Origin: JACJVV01 sp047602755
GTDB lineage: Archaea > Nanobdellota > Nanobdellia > Woesearchaeales > JACJVV01
Reading direction: 5' to 3'
Assembly: GCA_047602755.1 (NCBI GenBank)
Contig: JBLKOM010000001.1
Span: 124,001-188,000, forward strand
DNA length: 64,000 bases
Under the pieces are notes generated by a model. It saw nothing but the letters and a program-made list of their open reading frames with translations. It had not been told where the DNA came from and did no database searches. Made by a program: the position numbers and the translations under genes. The first letter of the stretch is position 1, and each line of letters begins with the position of its first letter. Shown here piece by piece: positions 8,401 to 16,245 of this stretch.

Positions 8401-9138
8401 TTATTCCTCAGAAATACTCCAAAGCCAATTTGCATATTTCAAATAGTTCTCATATATTTGAACTGATTGTATTTCAATAGCAAGCATAGGCTCAAAACTT
8501 ACAATTGTAACGAAACCATTATGAAGATATATAGTCATCGGTATAAACTCCATTCCTTGTGGAATATACTTAACATCCATATTAGGAAATTTCTTCTTTG
8601 TTTTAGCAGTATGATAATATAAAATCTTAGCCTTAATATTTTTTTCATTAGTACGTCTTACAAATTGTTTAGTGTATTCAGGAAGAACATCCCTCATAAC
8701 ACCAGTTGAACCAATGGAATAAAACATTTCACTATCGGAAAGATTCTCAATAATATTATTGTATGCAGTAATTAATCCTTTTTTTCCAATAAAATGATGA
8801 ACAGATTGCTTTGATTTCTCCTGATTAAAAAGTGCATGCAAGTCTGGCATTTTAGATTGCAACTCTACTAATTTAGATTTTTTTCTATTAATCATATTAT
8901 CAATTTCAGTAGGAGCAGCAGGTTCAAAATATTGCTTATTAGACTTTACAACAGAAGCGACTAAACCTTTCTCACCTAATCGCTTTAAAGCATCATATAT
9001 ATTTACTCTATGTACTTTAACTTTAACTGCGATATCTGATACAGAAGCAGACCCTAACCCTAACAAAGCAAGATATACTTCTGATTCATTTTTACTTAAA
9101 CCTAACTCAAAAAGAAAGTCTGGATTAAATTCTTGCAT
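8401..9138 (-). CDS. TrmB-family transcription regulator
   Basis: A 245-residue protein from the ATG at 9138. Residues about 5-75 form the TrmB-type winged helix (LFELGLSKNESEVYLALLGL, then VHRVNIYDALKRL and GLV). A coiled linker and a C-terminal effector-like domain follow. TrmB regulators in archaea sense sugars and control sugar transport or glycolysis. An upstream start at 9243 would add 35 hydrophobic residues without a ribosome site and is rejected. It is divergent from the genes at 9237 and 9358. Control of the flanking cluster is inference from position. Confidence 0.85.
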   Translation of the reverse strand: MQEFNPDFLFELGLSKNESEVYLALLGLGSASVSDIAVKVKVHRVNIYDALKRLGEKGLVASVVKSNKQYFEPAAPTEIDNMINRKKSKLVELQSKMPDLHALFNQEKSKQSVHHFIGKKGLITAYNNIIENLSDSEMFYSIGSTGVMRDVLPEYTKQFVRRTNEKNIKAKILYYHTAKTKKKFPNMDVKYIPQGMEFIPMTIYLHNGFVTIVSFEPMLAIEIQSVQIYENYLKYANWLWSISEE

Positions 9139-9236
9139 TTTGTAGTATAGAAATATACAACAAGTATTTATATATATGTTATACTCATTAAGTAGTAACA
9201 GATAAATAAAATTAAAACATAATTGGGGTGATACAA

Positions 9237-9353
9237 ATGACAAAACAACACGAAGAAATTATTCAAGCAATAAAACAGATGGTTGAGCCACAAATGGACA
9301 ACTACTATCAAGAAAAATGTAATCCAAGCATAGTTGTATGCAGAATATGGTGA
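9237..9353 (+). CDS. Short ORF (38 aa) leading the histidine phosphatase gene
   Basis: A 38-residue reading frame with a good ribosome site (GGGGTGAT, 5 bp before the ATG), ending 4 bp before the histidine-phosphatase ATG. Its final codons carry that gene's own GGTGA site, so the two are coupled. The peptide has an amphipathic start, two cysteines and no known motif. It could be a real micro-protein or a leader peptide. Confidence 0.45.
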   Translation: MTKQHEEIIQAIKQMVEPQMDNYYQEKCNPSIVVCRIW

Positions 9354-9357
9354 CAAA

Positions 9358-10014
9358 ATGAGCATAGTATATGTAATAAGGCATGCAGAAAAAAGCCAAG
9401 ATGGTGGGTTAACCATACAAGGCACAAGAGAAGCATTAGACTATGGAAGAATGCTTGCTGAACAATATCAAGGATTCAAAATAATTGCAAATTCCTCTGA
9501 AATTGAAAGAGCTACATTAACAGCTGAATTAATAATGGAAGGTGCTGGAACTAAGTATAATAGATCAGATACACTTGATGAAAAACTATTCTTAGGATAT
9601 ACATCAGAAGAAATAGAAGCAATCAAAGCAAGTAAGGAAAAAACACTATACCAAAAAGCAGTAGATGCAGTTCCAGAAAAAACTGAAGAAAGAGCACAAG
9701 ACATTAGCAAATATGTATTAGAGCATCTTGCAAATGATGAATATACAGTTTATGTTGGAGTAACACATTCACCAATAATAGAAGCATATGCAAAAAGACT
9801 AACAGATGACAAAAAAGCAGAACAAGATCCGGGTTCACTTCAAGGAATAATTGTAGAAGATAACAAAGCTGAATTAAAATATGCAGGAATAGAAGCAGAA
9901 CTAACAAATAACGAAGATGAAAATGAAGAAACAGCAAACAACGAAAATAATTACAACTGTATTCAAGAAAATTATCAAACTGAACAACAAGAATCAGAAG
10001 GAGCACAAGAATGA
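9358..10014 (+). CDS. Histidine-phosphatase superfamily protein (SixA/phosphoglycerate-mutase-like)
   Basis: A 218-residue protein. VIRHAEKSQDGGLT at residues 5-18 holds the nucleophilic His of the RHG-type motif, ERA near residue 52 supplies the usual Arg, and VTHSP carries the second catalytic His. The last 35-40 residues are an acidic Asn/Glu-rich tail. The short RHAEKS version is found in SixA-like enzymes, and SixA removes phosphate from phosphohistidine on signalling proteins. With two phosphohistidine carrier proteins nearby, an eraser role is attractive but unproven; a small phosphosugar substrate is also possible. The ATG at 9358 is preferred because GGTGA precedes it. Confidence 0.82.
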   Translation: MSIVYVIRHAEKSQDGGLTIQGTREALDYGRMLAEQYQGFKIIANSSEIERATLTAELIMEGAGTKYNRSDTLDEKLFLGYTSEEIEAIKASKEKTLYQKAVDAVPEKTEERAQDISKYVLEHLANDEYTVYVGVTHSPIIEAYAKRLTDDKKAEQDPGSLQGIIVEDNKAELKYAGIEAELTNNEDENEETANNENNYNCIQENYQTEQQESEGAQE

Positions 10015-10163
10015 AATCAAATGAACCTTTCAATCGACCGAGAAAATGCCCAAGATGCAAAAAGATGCATTGCACAGATGATTATAGTTGTGAACACTGC
10101 TTTTTCAGTTTATTAAATGACAGATACCTTGAACCTGGAAGATACTTTATAGGAGAATTATAA
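10011..10163 (+). CDS. Mini zinc-ribbon protein, copy 4 (50 aa)
   Basis: A 50-residue protein with Cys13-Pro-Arg-Cys16 and Cys27-Glu-His-Cys30, again C-x2-C-x10-C-x2-C, plus an extra Cys21. Its ATG overlaps the stop of the histidine phosphatase (ATGA), and its stop overlaps the start of the membrane protein at 10163 (TAATG). It therefore sits translationally coupled between a phosphatase and a membrane protein, exactly as copy 3 sits between the HAD phosphatase and the first membrane protein. That repeated context suggests an adaptor role (inference). Confidence 0.78.
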   Translation: MKSNEPFNRPRKCPRCKKMHCTDDYSCEHCFFSLLNDRYLEPGRYFIGEL

Positions 10164-10747
10164 TGAATTACGAAATGAATAATACAACGAATAAAACAAT
10201 GAATTATAAAATTATAAACAAAATATTAAGAAAAAATATTTACATTATACTAATTCCAATTATAATAAGTATTTTAATTCTATATTCACAAAATGTGATA
10301 AAAATAGTCACACTTCTCACATTGATAATTGTAGGATCGCTTTCAAAAATTTACAAAAGATTTACATCTATCTCAATAGGTTTTGAATTAATAACGCCCA
10401 TCACAATATTGATTGCGTTTAAATTTGGAATATGGAGTGCTATAATAAGCTCAATAACTATGCTATTTGCATCAGCAATAATATCTGGAAAGATAGATAT
10501 GAATGTAAATGCTATAGAGATTGGAATATATTCTATACTTGCAATAATTACACATATTCTATCAGGATTACCATTTCTAACATTAGCATTATCAATGATG
10601 ATACTAAGAAATTTAATGCTTCTCCCTGCAGCATTTCTACTTTTAGGAAGAAACCCAATCCAAATGCTAATAGTAGTATCAACAAATATCATATTCAACT
10701 GGATAATTATAAGCAAATTTAGCTATACATTGACAAGTATATTATAA
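10163..10747 (+). CDS. Small polytopic membrane protein, paralogue B
   Basis: A 194-residue membrane protein with about six hydrophobic segments. It shares KIYK, ISIGFELITPITIL, FGI and a similar 'LRN-L' loop with the protein at 7858. The first 20 residues are Asn/Thr/Met-rich; internal ATGs at codons 4 and 13 could be the true start. It is coupled to the preceding mini zinc-ribbon gene. Function unknown; a role as a membrane docking or transport subunit for the phosphotransfer proteins is conjecture. Confidence 0.78.
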   Translation: MNYEMNNTTNKTMNYKIINKILRKNIYIILIPIIISILILYSQNVIKIVTLLTLIIVGSLSKIYKRFTSISIGFELITPITILIAFKFGIWSAIISSITMLFASAIISGKIDMNVNAIEIGIYSILAIITHILSGLPFLTLALSMMILRNLMLLPAAFLLLGRNPIQMLIVVSTNIIFNWIIISKFSYTLTSIL

Positions 10748-10813
10748 CTAATTGACATCAAAATTTATAAAAAGAAAAAAACAAAAGAAAAAAGACAAAC
10801 AAAAAGACATAAA

Positions 10814-12364
10814 ATGACAAAAAACAAAAAAGACAACAACTGGTTTTTATTAGAGGAAATACCTAATTCATTCATATTCTTATTATCTGGAACATTTAGA
10901 AGAATGACAAAAGAATTTTATCAAAATTTAAATCTTCCAATACACATGAACTTATTATACAAAAATAAAACACTATTTTTACATTTCAAAAGAAATGAAT
11001 TATTAAAAACAGCAAAATCATTATTTAACAAAGCAATCAAGGAAAAAAATTTTTTAGAAAAAATAAATTTAGACAATAAAAAAGCACAAAAAAATATGTT
11101 CGCTTTTAATAGTAAGATTCAAAATATAAAATTGGATAACATTGATAACAAAGAAATATTAGAAATATACAATACATTCGCATTACTTTTTGAAAAATCT
11201 ATAGTTGCTGGTTGGATAGATAATATTATTGAATTTGAAAATGAATTGTTTACAAAATATTTAATGAAATATATCGAGAAAAAAACAAAAAAGACAAAAT
11301 ATAATGCATCTGAGATTTTTTCATTATTAACAACACCTAGTAAAGCCACATATGGATTAAAACAAGAAAAAGATTTACATAAATTAATTAAATTCGCAAA
11401 AAAAGATAAAAATACTATAAAGCTGTTTAAAAGATCTATAAATCACATAAAAAAAGAAATAAAGAAAATAAACCCAAATCTATATCAAAAATTAGAATTA
11501 CATACAAATAAATACAAATGGTATTTTTATATGTATTCAGGTCCTGAATGGAAAATTACTAATTTCATATCAGAAATAAAGAATGCTTTAAACAAAAACC
11601 AAGAAATTAGTAATTTAAAAAAATATAATATTACACAAAAAAAAAAAGAAATTATCAAAACATTAAATATAAACAAAAAACATCAAGAATTATTTAGATC
11701 TGCTGAGGAGATAATATATAATAAAGATTTAAGAAAGCATGCAATATATAATTCGTGTTATACATCACAAAAATTATTCCAAAATATTGGAAAAAGACTT
11801 AAGATCACAGCAAATCAAGCAAAGAACATAATGCCATGGGAGATGGAATTTTTCTTTAAAGAAAAAAATAATAAAGAAAATAATAAACAAATTACTAATA
11901 AAAACATAAAGAATATTTTAATATCTCGAGAAAAAGGAATATTAATGCAATTTTTCAAAGGAAAAACAGAAATTGCAAATGAACAATATACATCAGACTT
12001 TTTTAATACAATAACAAAATCAAATAATAAAATTATTAACAATAATGTAATCAAAGGTAGCTGTGCATTTCATGGTAAAGTAAAAGGAATTGTAAAAGTA
12101 ATAAATGTTCCATCAGACATGAGAAAAATGAAGAATAATGACATTATAGTATCACACCAAACCAATCCAGATTTACTTCCAGCTATGAAAAAAGCTGCTG
12201 CATTTATCACTGATATTGGTGGAATTACATGTCATGCGGCAATTGTAAGTAGAGAATTAAAAAAACCATGTATAGTAGGAACTAAAATAGCAACAAAAGT
12301 TTTTAAAGACGATGACATTGTTGAAGTAGATGCTAATAAAGGAATTGTGAAAAAAATAAAATGA
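10814..12364 (+). CDS. PEP-utilising (phosphohistidine swivel) domain protein, copy B
   Basis: A 516-residue protein. The C-terminal 95 residues are a phosphohistidine domain: HQTNPDLLPAMKKAAAFIT, GGITCHAAIVSREL with carrier His474, then KPCIVGT. GGITCHAAI is almost the canonical PEP-synthase motif. Residues 1-420 are Lys/Asn-rich and helical, without ATP-binding or PEP-binding domains. It is a diverged paralogue of the protein at 5371, and likewise is followed by a HAD phosphatase, here with an ATGA overlap. The ATP-binding domain gene lies 630 bp further on. A TATA box (AATTTATAAAAAG) lies about 45 bp ahead of the ATG, so the gene starts a new transcript. Confidence 0.85.
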   Translation: MTKNKKDNNWFLLEEIPNSFIFLLSGTFRRMTKEFYQNLNLPIHMNLLYKNKTLFLHFKRNELLKTAKSLFNKAIKEKNFLEKINLDNKKAQKNMFAFNSKIQNIKLDNIDNKEILEIYNTFALLFEKSIVAGWIDNIIEFENELFTKYLMKYIEKKTKKTKYNASEIFSLLTTPSKATYGLKQEKDLHKLIKFAKKDKNTIKLFKRSINHIKKEIKKINPNLYQKLELHTNKYKWYFYMYSGPEWKITNFISEIKNALNKNQEISNLKKYNITQKKKEIIKTLNINKKHQELFRSAEEIIYNKDLRKHAIYNSCYTSQKLFQNIGKRLKITANQAKNIMPWEMEFFFKEKNNKENNKQITNKNIKNILISREKGILMQFFKGKTEIANEQYTSDFFNTITKSNNKIINNNVIKGSCAFHGKVKGIVKVINVPSDMRKMKNNDIIVSHQTNPDLLPAMKKAAAFITDIGGITCHAAIVSRELKKPCIVGTKIATKVFKDDDIVEVDANKGIVKKIK

Positions 12365-12957
12365 TAAAATTAGTCATATTTGATGCATATGGAGTAACTC
12401 TCGAAGGAGGATATCCTAAAACATGTAAAGAAATTTCTAAAAAATTTAACCTAAATTATGAATATGTGTATAACATTGTATATAAAAAATATTTTAATCA
12501 AGCAGCGGAAAGAAAAATAACACAAAATCAAGCATGGAATAAAGCAATAAAAGAATTAGAAATTAATATCAGTGTAAAAGAAATAAAAAAAGTCCATTAC
12601 AGTTACATAAGAATAAATAAAAAAACAGTAAATTTTGCTAAAAAGCTTAAAATAAATACATTATTATTAAGCAAGAATACAAGATCACAATTTTACGAAA
12701 CAAATAAAATACTTGGGTTCCAAAAATATTTTAAGAATATTATGAATACATGGGAATATAACTTACAAAAAGCAGACAAAAAAACTTGTCTATATATTAT
12801 TAAAAAATTTAATATAAAGCCTCAAGAAATAATATACACAGACGATCAAAAAGAAAATCTAATTGAGGCAAAAAAACTAGGAATAAATACAATATTATTC
12901 AAAAATTTTAAACAATTTAAATCTGAATTTGATAATATAATAAGAAATAAATATTAA
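12361..12957 (+). CDS. HAD-superfamily hydrolase, second copy
   Basis: A 198-residue HAD hydrolase. Motif I is VIFDAYGVTLEGG (nucleophile Asp8, with Tyr10 where phosphatases usually have Asp, as in dehalogenase-type members). A Ser/Lys 'LLLSKNTRS' segment may be motif II, and IYTDDQKENL near residue 155 is motif IV. It overlaps the swivel-protein stop by 4 bp, so the two products are probably made in similar amounts. It is only distantly related to the HAD protein at 6922, so the pairing was either replaced or has diverged strongly. Substrate unknown. Confidence 0.8.
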   Translation: MIKLVIFDAYGVTLEGGYPKTCKEISKKFNLNYEYVYNIVYKKYFNQAAERKITQNQAWNKAIKELEINISVKEIKKVHYSYIRINKKTVNFAKKLKINTLLLSKNTRSQFYETNKILGFQKYFKNIMNTWEYNLQKADKKTCLYIIKKFNIKPQEIIYTDDQKENLIEAKKLGINTILFKNFKQFKSEFDNIIRNKY

Positions 12958-12995
12958 AAATATATACTAAAATTAATAAATAAAACAAACGCATA

Positions 12996-13934
12996 ATGAC
13001 ACAAATGGCAAATATACTTTGGTTCAAAGAAATAAAAGCAAAAGATATCCCTTTAGTAGGGGGTAAAGGTGCAAATCTAGGAGAAATGTTTAATTTAATG
13101 CCTATTCCAAACGGTTTTTGCATTACTGTAAAAGCATATGAAGAATTTTTACAAACTACAAAAATAAAAAGTCATATATTCAAAAAATTAAAAAATATAG
13201 ATTTTAACAATACAAAAAGTTTAGACAAATTATCAAAAGAAATCAGAGAAAATATTAAAAAACAAATAATTCCTAAAAAAATTAAAGAAGATATAATTAA
13301 ATCTTATAATGAACTAAATAATAAATATGTTGCAGTCAGGAGCAGTGCAACAGCAGAAGATCTACCAACAGCATCATTTGCGGGACAACAAGATACATAT
13401 TTAAACATTTCAGGAGAAAAGAAATTACTTGAAGCAATTAAAAATTGCTGGGCATCATTATTTACATCTAGAGCAATCTATTATCGACATACAAATAAAT
13501 TTAAACATGAAGATGTAAAAATTTCTGTAGTAGTTCAAGAAATGATACAAAGCGAAAAAGCTGGAGTAATGTTTACCGCAAATCCAGTAAACAATAAAAA
13601 AACAGAAATGATAATTGAAGGGAGTTATGGATTAGGTGAGAGTGTTGTATCAGGTGAAGTAACCCCTGATACTTATATTATTAATAAAAAACCATTTGAG
13701 ATTATAGACATAAGTATTGGAAGTAAATCTACTCAAATAACACAAAAAGGTAAAGAAAAAGTTTCAAAAAACAAACAAGAAATACAACTTTTAAATGCAA
13801 AAGAAATAGAAGAATTCACAAAAATAGGAATTGATATAGAAAGTCATTACAAAAAACCACAAGATATAGAATGGGCAATATTCAATAATAAAATTTATAT
13901 TCTTCAGTCAAGACCAATTACAACATTAAAATAA
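12996..13934 (+). CDS. Free-standing PPDK/PEP-synthase N-terminal ATP-binding domain
   Basis: A 312-residue protein corresponding to the ATP-grasp-type N-terminal domain of PEP synthase: VGGKGANLGEM at the start, VRSSATAEDLPTASFAGQ in the middle, GYGLGE-like and VSGEVTPDTY, and the ending ILQSRPITTLK. In ordinary PEP synthase or rifampin phosphotransferase this domain continues into the swivel His domain; here it stops cleanly with a TAA. It should bind ATP and pass phosphate to a histidine of a partner, most plausibly the carriers at 5371 and 10814. The window also has a complete PPDK (48745), so this is not a broken central-metabolism gene. ATGs at 12996 and 13005 are both possible starts. 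Confidence 0.9.
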   Translation: MTQMANILWFKEIKAKDIPLVGGKGANLGEMFNLMPIPNGFCITVKAYEEFLQTTKIKSHIFKKLKNIDFNNTKSLDKLSKEIRENIKKQIIPKKIKEDIIKSYNELNNKYVAVRSSATAEDLPTASFAGQQDTYLNISGEKKLLEAIKNCWASLFTSRAIYYRHTNKFKHEDVKISVVVQEMIQSEKAGVMFTANPVNNKKTEMIIEGSYGLGESVVSGEVTPDTYIINKKPFEIIDISIGSKSTQITQKGKEKVSKNKQEIQLLNAKEIEEFTKIGIDIESHYKKPQDIEWAIFNNKIYILQSRPITTLK

Positions 13935-13981
13935 ATAATAATACTTAAAAATTTACGATAAAAAATTATAATCTAAGAGAA

Positions 13982-14962
13982 TCAAATCTTACTTATAGTC
14001 AATTTAGCAGGATTTTTTTTAATCTTCTTCTGTATTGCTTCATATGTTTGAAGATCATTCTTTGCACCTTTATGCATAATAACACATTCAGCGTTAGCTT
14101 GACCCATCTGCAAACAATAAGAAATTTCATGTCCTTTAATAAGTCCAGCAACAAATGCAGAAGCAAAACTATCCCCAGCACCAGTTGCCTCTTTGGCTTT
14201 CACTCTACCTGGCCACAAAAAGTAATATTTTTTACCATCATAACAATGACAACCTTTTCCACCATCAGTAACAACAACAATACCTTTGATTAAAGTTTTT
14301 AGTTTCTTCAAAGTCTTATAAGCATCAAATTTGAATCCTAAAAGTTCTTCAGACTCTTCTTTATTAAAGATAAGAACATCACAAGCAGAAAGTATTTTTT
14401 TAAGTTTTTTATATCCTTTTTTAGCAATATATGATGAAGGATTATATGCAATTTTTATTTTATTTTTTAAAGCATAATCAATAAGCTTAATTTGAGTTGT
14501 AAAACTCTTACCCATCATAGAAGCCATATAAAACCATTTAGTCTTTAACTTTTTTTTATCTACTTCACTCCATAACATTTCATTATTACAAGCTTTATAT
14601 GTCAGTATTGTTCTATCATGGCCCGCTGCGTCTAATACAACACTAAAACCAGTATTAATTGCCGGCACAATTAATTGTGTATCAACATTTTCTTTCTTTA
14701 ATTCATTAATTATTAAATCAGACTGTTGTCCACCAAATTTACCAAGATATGCAGTATTTATACCAAGCCTTGAAAATGAGACAGCTGTATTTGTTCCACC
14801 ACCACCAGTAAGAAAATTAATGTCATCAATTGCAATTTTACTTCCAAAAGGAACTCGAACTATTGGTTCATCAAGATGCTTTGTAATTTGCTGAAACAAA
14901 GATTCACCAGTCTCAACAAAACAATCAATTGTTGCACTTCCTACAGTAATTACATGATACAT
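13982..14962 (-). CDS. PfkB-family carbohydrate/nucleoside kinase
   Basis: A 326-residue ribokinase-fold enzyme. The N-terminal signature FLTGGGGTNTAVSFSRLG binds sugar and the C-terminal EATGAGDSFASAFVAGL holds the catalytic Asp and anion hole. It phosphorylates a sugar or nucleoside with ATP; the family cannot be resolved further by eye (ribokinase, fructokinase and 6-phosphofructokinase types are all possible). An in-frame GTG at 14971 would add three residues, but GAGTGA stands before the ATG at 14962, so the ATG is preferred. It converges with the ATP-binding-domain gene. Confidence 0.88.
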   Translation of the reverse strand: MYHVITVGSATIDCFVETGESLFQQITKHLDEPIVRVPFGSKIAIDDINFLTGGGGTNTAVSFSRLGINTAYLGKFGGQQSDLIINELKKENVDTQLIVPAINTGFSVVLDAAGHDRTILTYKACNNEMLWSEVDKKKLKTKWFYMASMMGKSFTTQIKLIDYALKNKIKIAYNPSSYIAKKGYKKLKKILSACDVLIFNKEESEELLGFKFDAYKTLKKLKTLIKGIVVVTDGGKGCHCYDGKKYYFLWPGRVKAKEATGAGDSFASAFVAGLIKGHEISYCLQMGQANAECVIMHKGAKNDLQTYEAIQKKIKKNPAKLTISKI

Positions 14963-15081
14963 ATAATTCACTCAAATATAGCATTATATAAAGTTTACCA
15001 TATTATAATAAATGACATAATTTATTTGCAGAAATAGTACTATTTATGATTTAAATTAAAATAAAATTTACAAAATATCAA

Positions 15082-16179
15082 TTATACTACTATATCCTTA
15101 AAAACTAGATTAATAATATAAGAAATTAAGATTGAGATAATAAAGAATAATAATAATGATGAGAATAAAATTGTATAATTAGGTAATAAAATCATAAAAA
15201 GCAATGCAATACTAATAGCTAAAGTACCTTTAGGAGAATCCAATGTTAAAAATGTATGATGATGATAAAAAAATAATTTTAACAAAATAAATCTAAATAA
15301 AATATAAAATAAATACAACAGCAAAGCTATAGTTACTATAGTTAAATTAAAAGTAATCATATACCCTAATGCGATATATACAAAAATATATACAATATTC
15401 CTAACTAAAGGATCAAACTCATCCATATCTGGTATTTTTGATACAATATTATGGAAAAATAGAGATAAAACAATCACAGATAAAAAACCACTACCTCCTA
15501 ATTTATTAGCTAAAAAATAACAAAAAAAAGATAATATGACAGCAGATAGCCTAAAATATGATCGTTTCAACAATTTAACAACAATAAATATAGATAATAA
15601 ACCTAACACAATTCCTAAAGCAATATCAATAATGAAATAATTTAAAGTATTAAGCAATGCAACAGAAAAATTTTTTTCTAATTCTAAAATTAAAGAAATT
15701 AATAAAATACAAAAAACAATTGCAATAGGATTAGATAAATGTTCTTCAAGTTGAGTAAGATTATACAAACGATTCTTTTTAATTTTAAACATTTTTAAAA
15801 TCTCAAACTGAGAACAAGTAGTTATTAAACATCCAGAAATAATTGATAGTATTACAAACTCAATACTAAACCCTATTAAAAGATAAAACAAAAAAGCTGA
15901 AATTAAAGAATTAATAATAATTGAATAAATAATAAATTCGCCCATTAAAACACTATGTGCATCAAATTTACGTGGAATAAAATGAGAACCAGCATCAAAT
16001 AATAATAATATAATACATAACAATATAATTATCCCAAGATGAAGATTAACAAAAAATTTTGCAGCTATACCAAGTAATACTAAAATTAAAGGTTCAGGAA
16101 GATGAAATTTTCTAGAAACTATTAATGAAAGATAACCAATAACTAAAAAAGCTACAAAAATCAATATATCCCAATTCAT
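15082..16179 (-). CDS. Monovalent cation:proton antiporter (CPA family)
   Basis: A 365-residue protein with about ten membrane segments. The N-terminal LVIGYLSLIVSRKFHLPEPL and the later LLLFDAGSHF resemble the first helices and the 'LLF-x-x-G' element of Kef/NhaP-type cation:proton antiporters. There is no C-terminal cytoplasmic regulatory domain, so it is the minimal membrane unit. It probably exchanges Na+ or K+ for H+; the ion is not readable from the sequence. The upstream region has an AT-rich promoter and no ribosome site. Confidence 0.78.
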   Translation of the reverse strand: MNWDILIFVAFLVIGYLSLIVSRKFHLPEPLILVLLGIAAKFFVNLHLGIIILLCIILLLFDAGSHFIPRKFDAHSVLMGEFIIYSIIINSLISAFLFYLLIGFSIEFVILSIISGCLITTCSQFEILKMFKIKKNRLYNLTQLEEHLSNPIAIVFCILLISLILELEKNFSVALLNTLNYFIIDIALGIVLGLLSIFIVVKLLKRSYFRLSAVILSFFCYFLANKLGGSGFLSVIVLSLFFHNIVSKIPDMDEFDPLVRNIVYIFVYIALGYMITFNLTIVTIALLLYLFYILFRFILLKLFFYHHHTFLTLDSPKGTLAISIALLFMILLPNYTILFSSLLLFFIISILISYIINLVFKDIVV

Positions 16180-16245
16180 AACTATATACTAATATTTACT
16201 ATTTATATTTGTTATCATTAAAACATTATCCATTAAGTAAAAAAA

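Noticed and set aside
9139..9243. N-terminal extension of the TrmB-like protein
   Set aside because: The added 35 residues are hydrophobic, have no ribosome site and lie over the divergent promoter; homology starts at the ATG at 9138.
9704..10075. Leu-rich 123-codon frame on the minus strand
   Set aside because: It is antisense to the histidine phosphatase tail, with a composition explained by reverse-complemented Glu/Asn codons.
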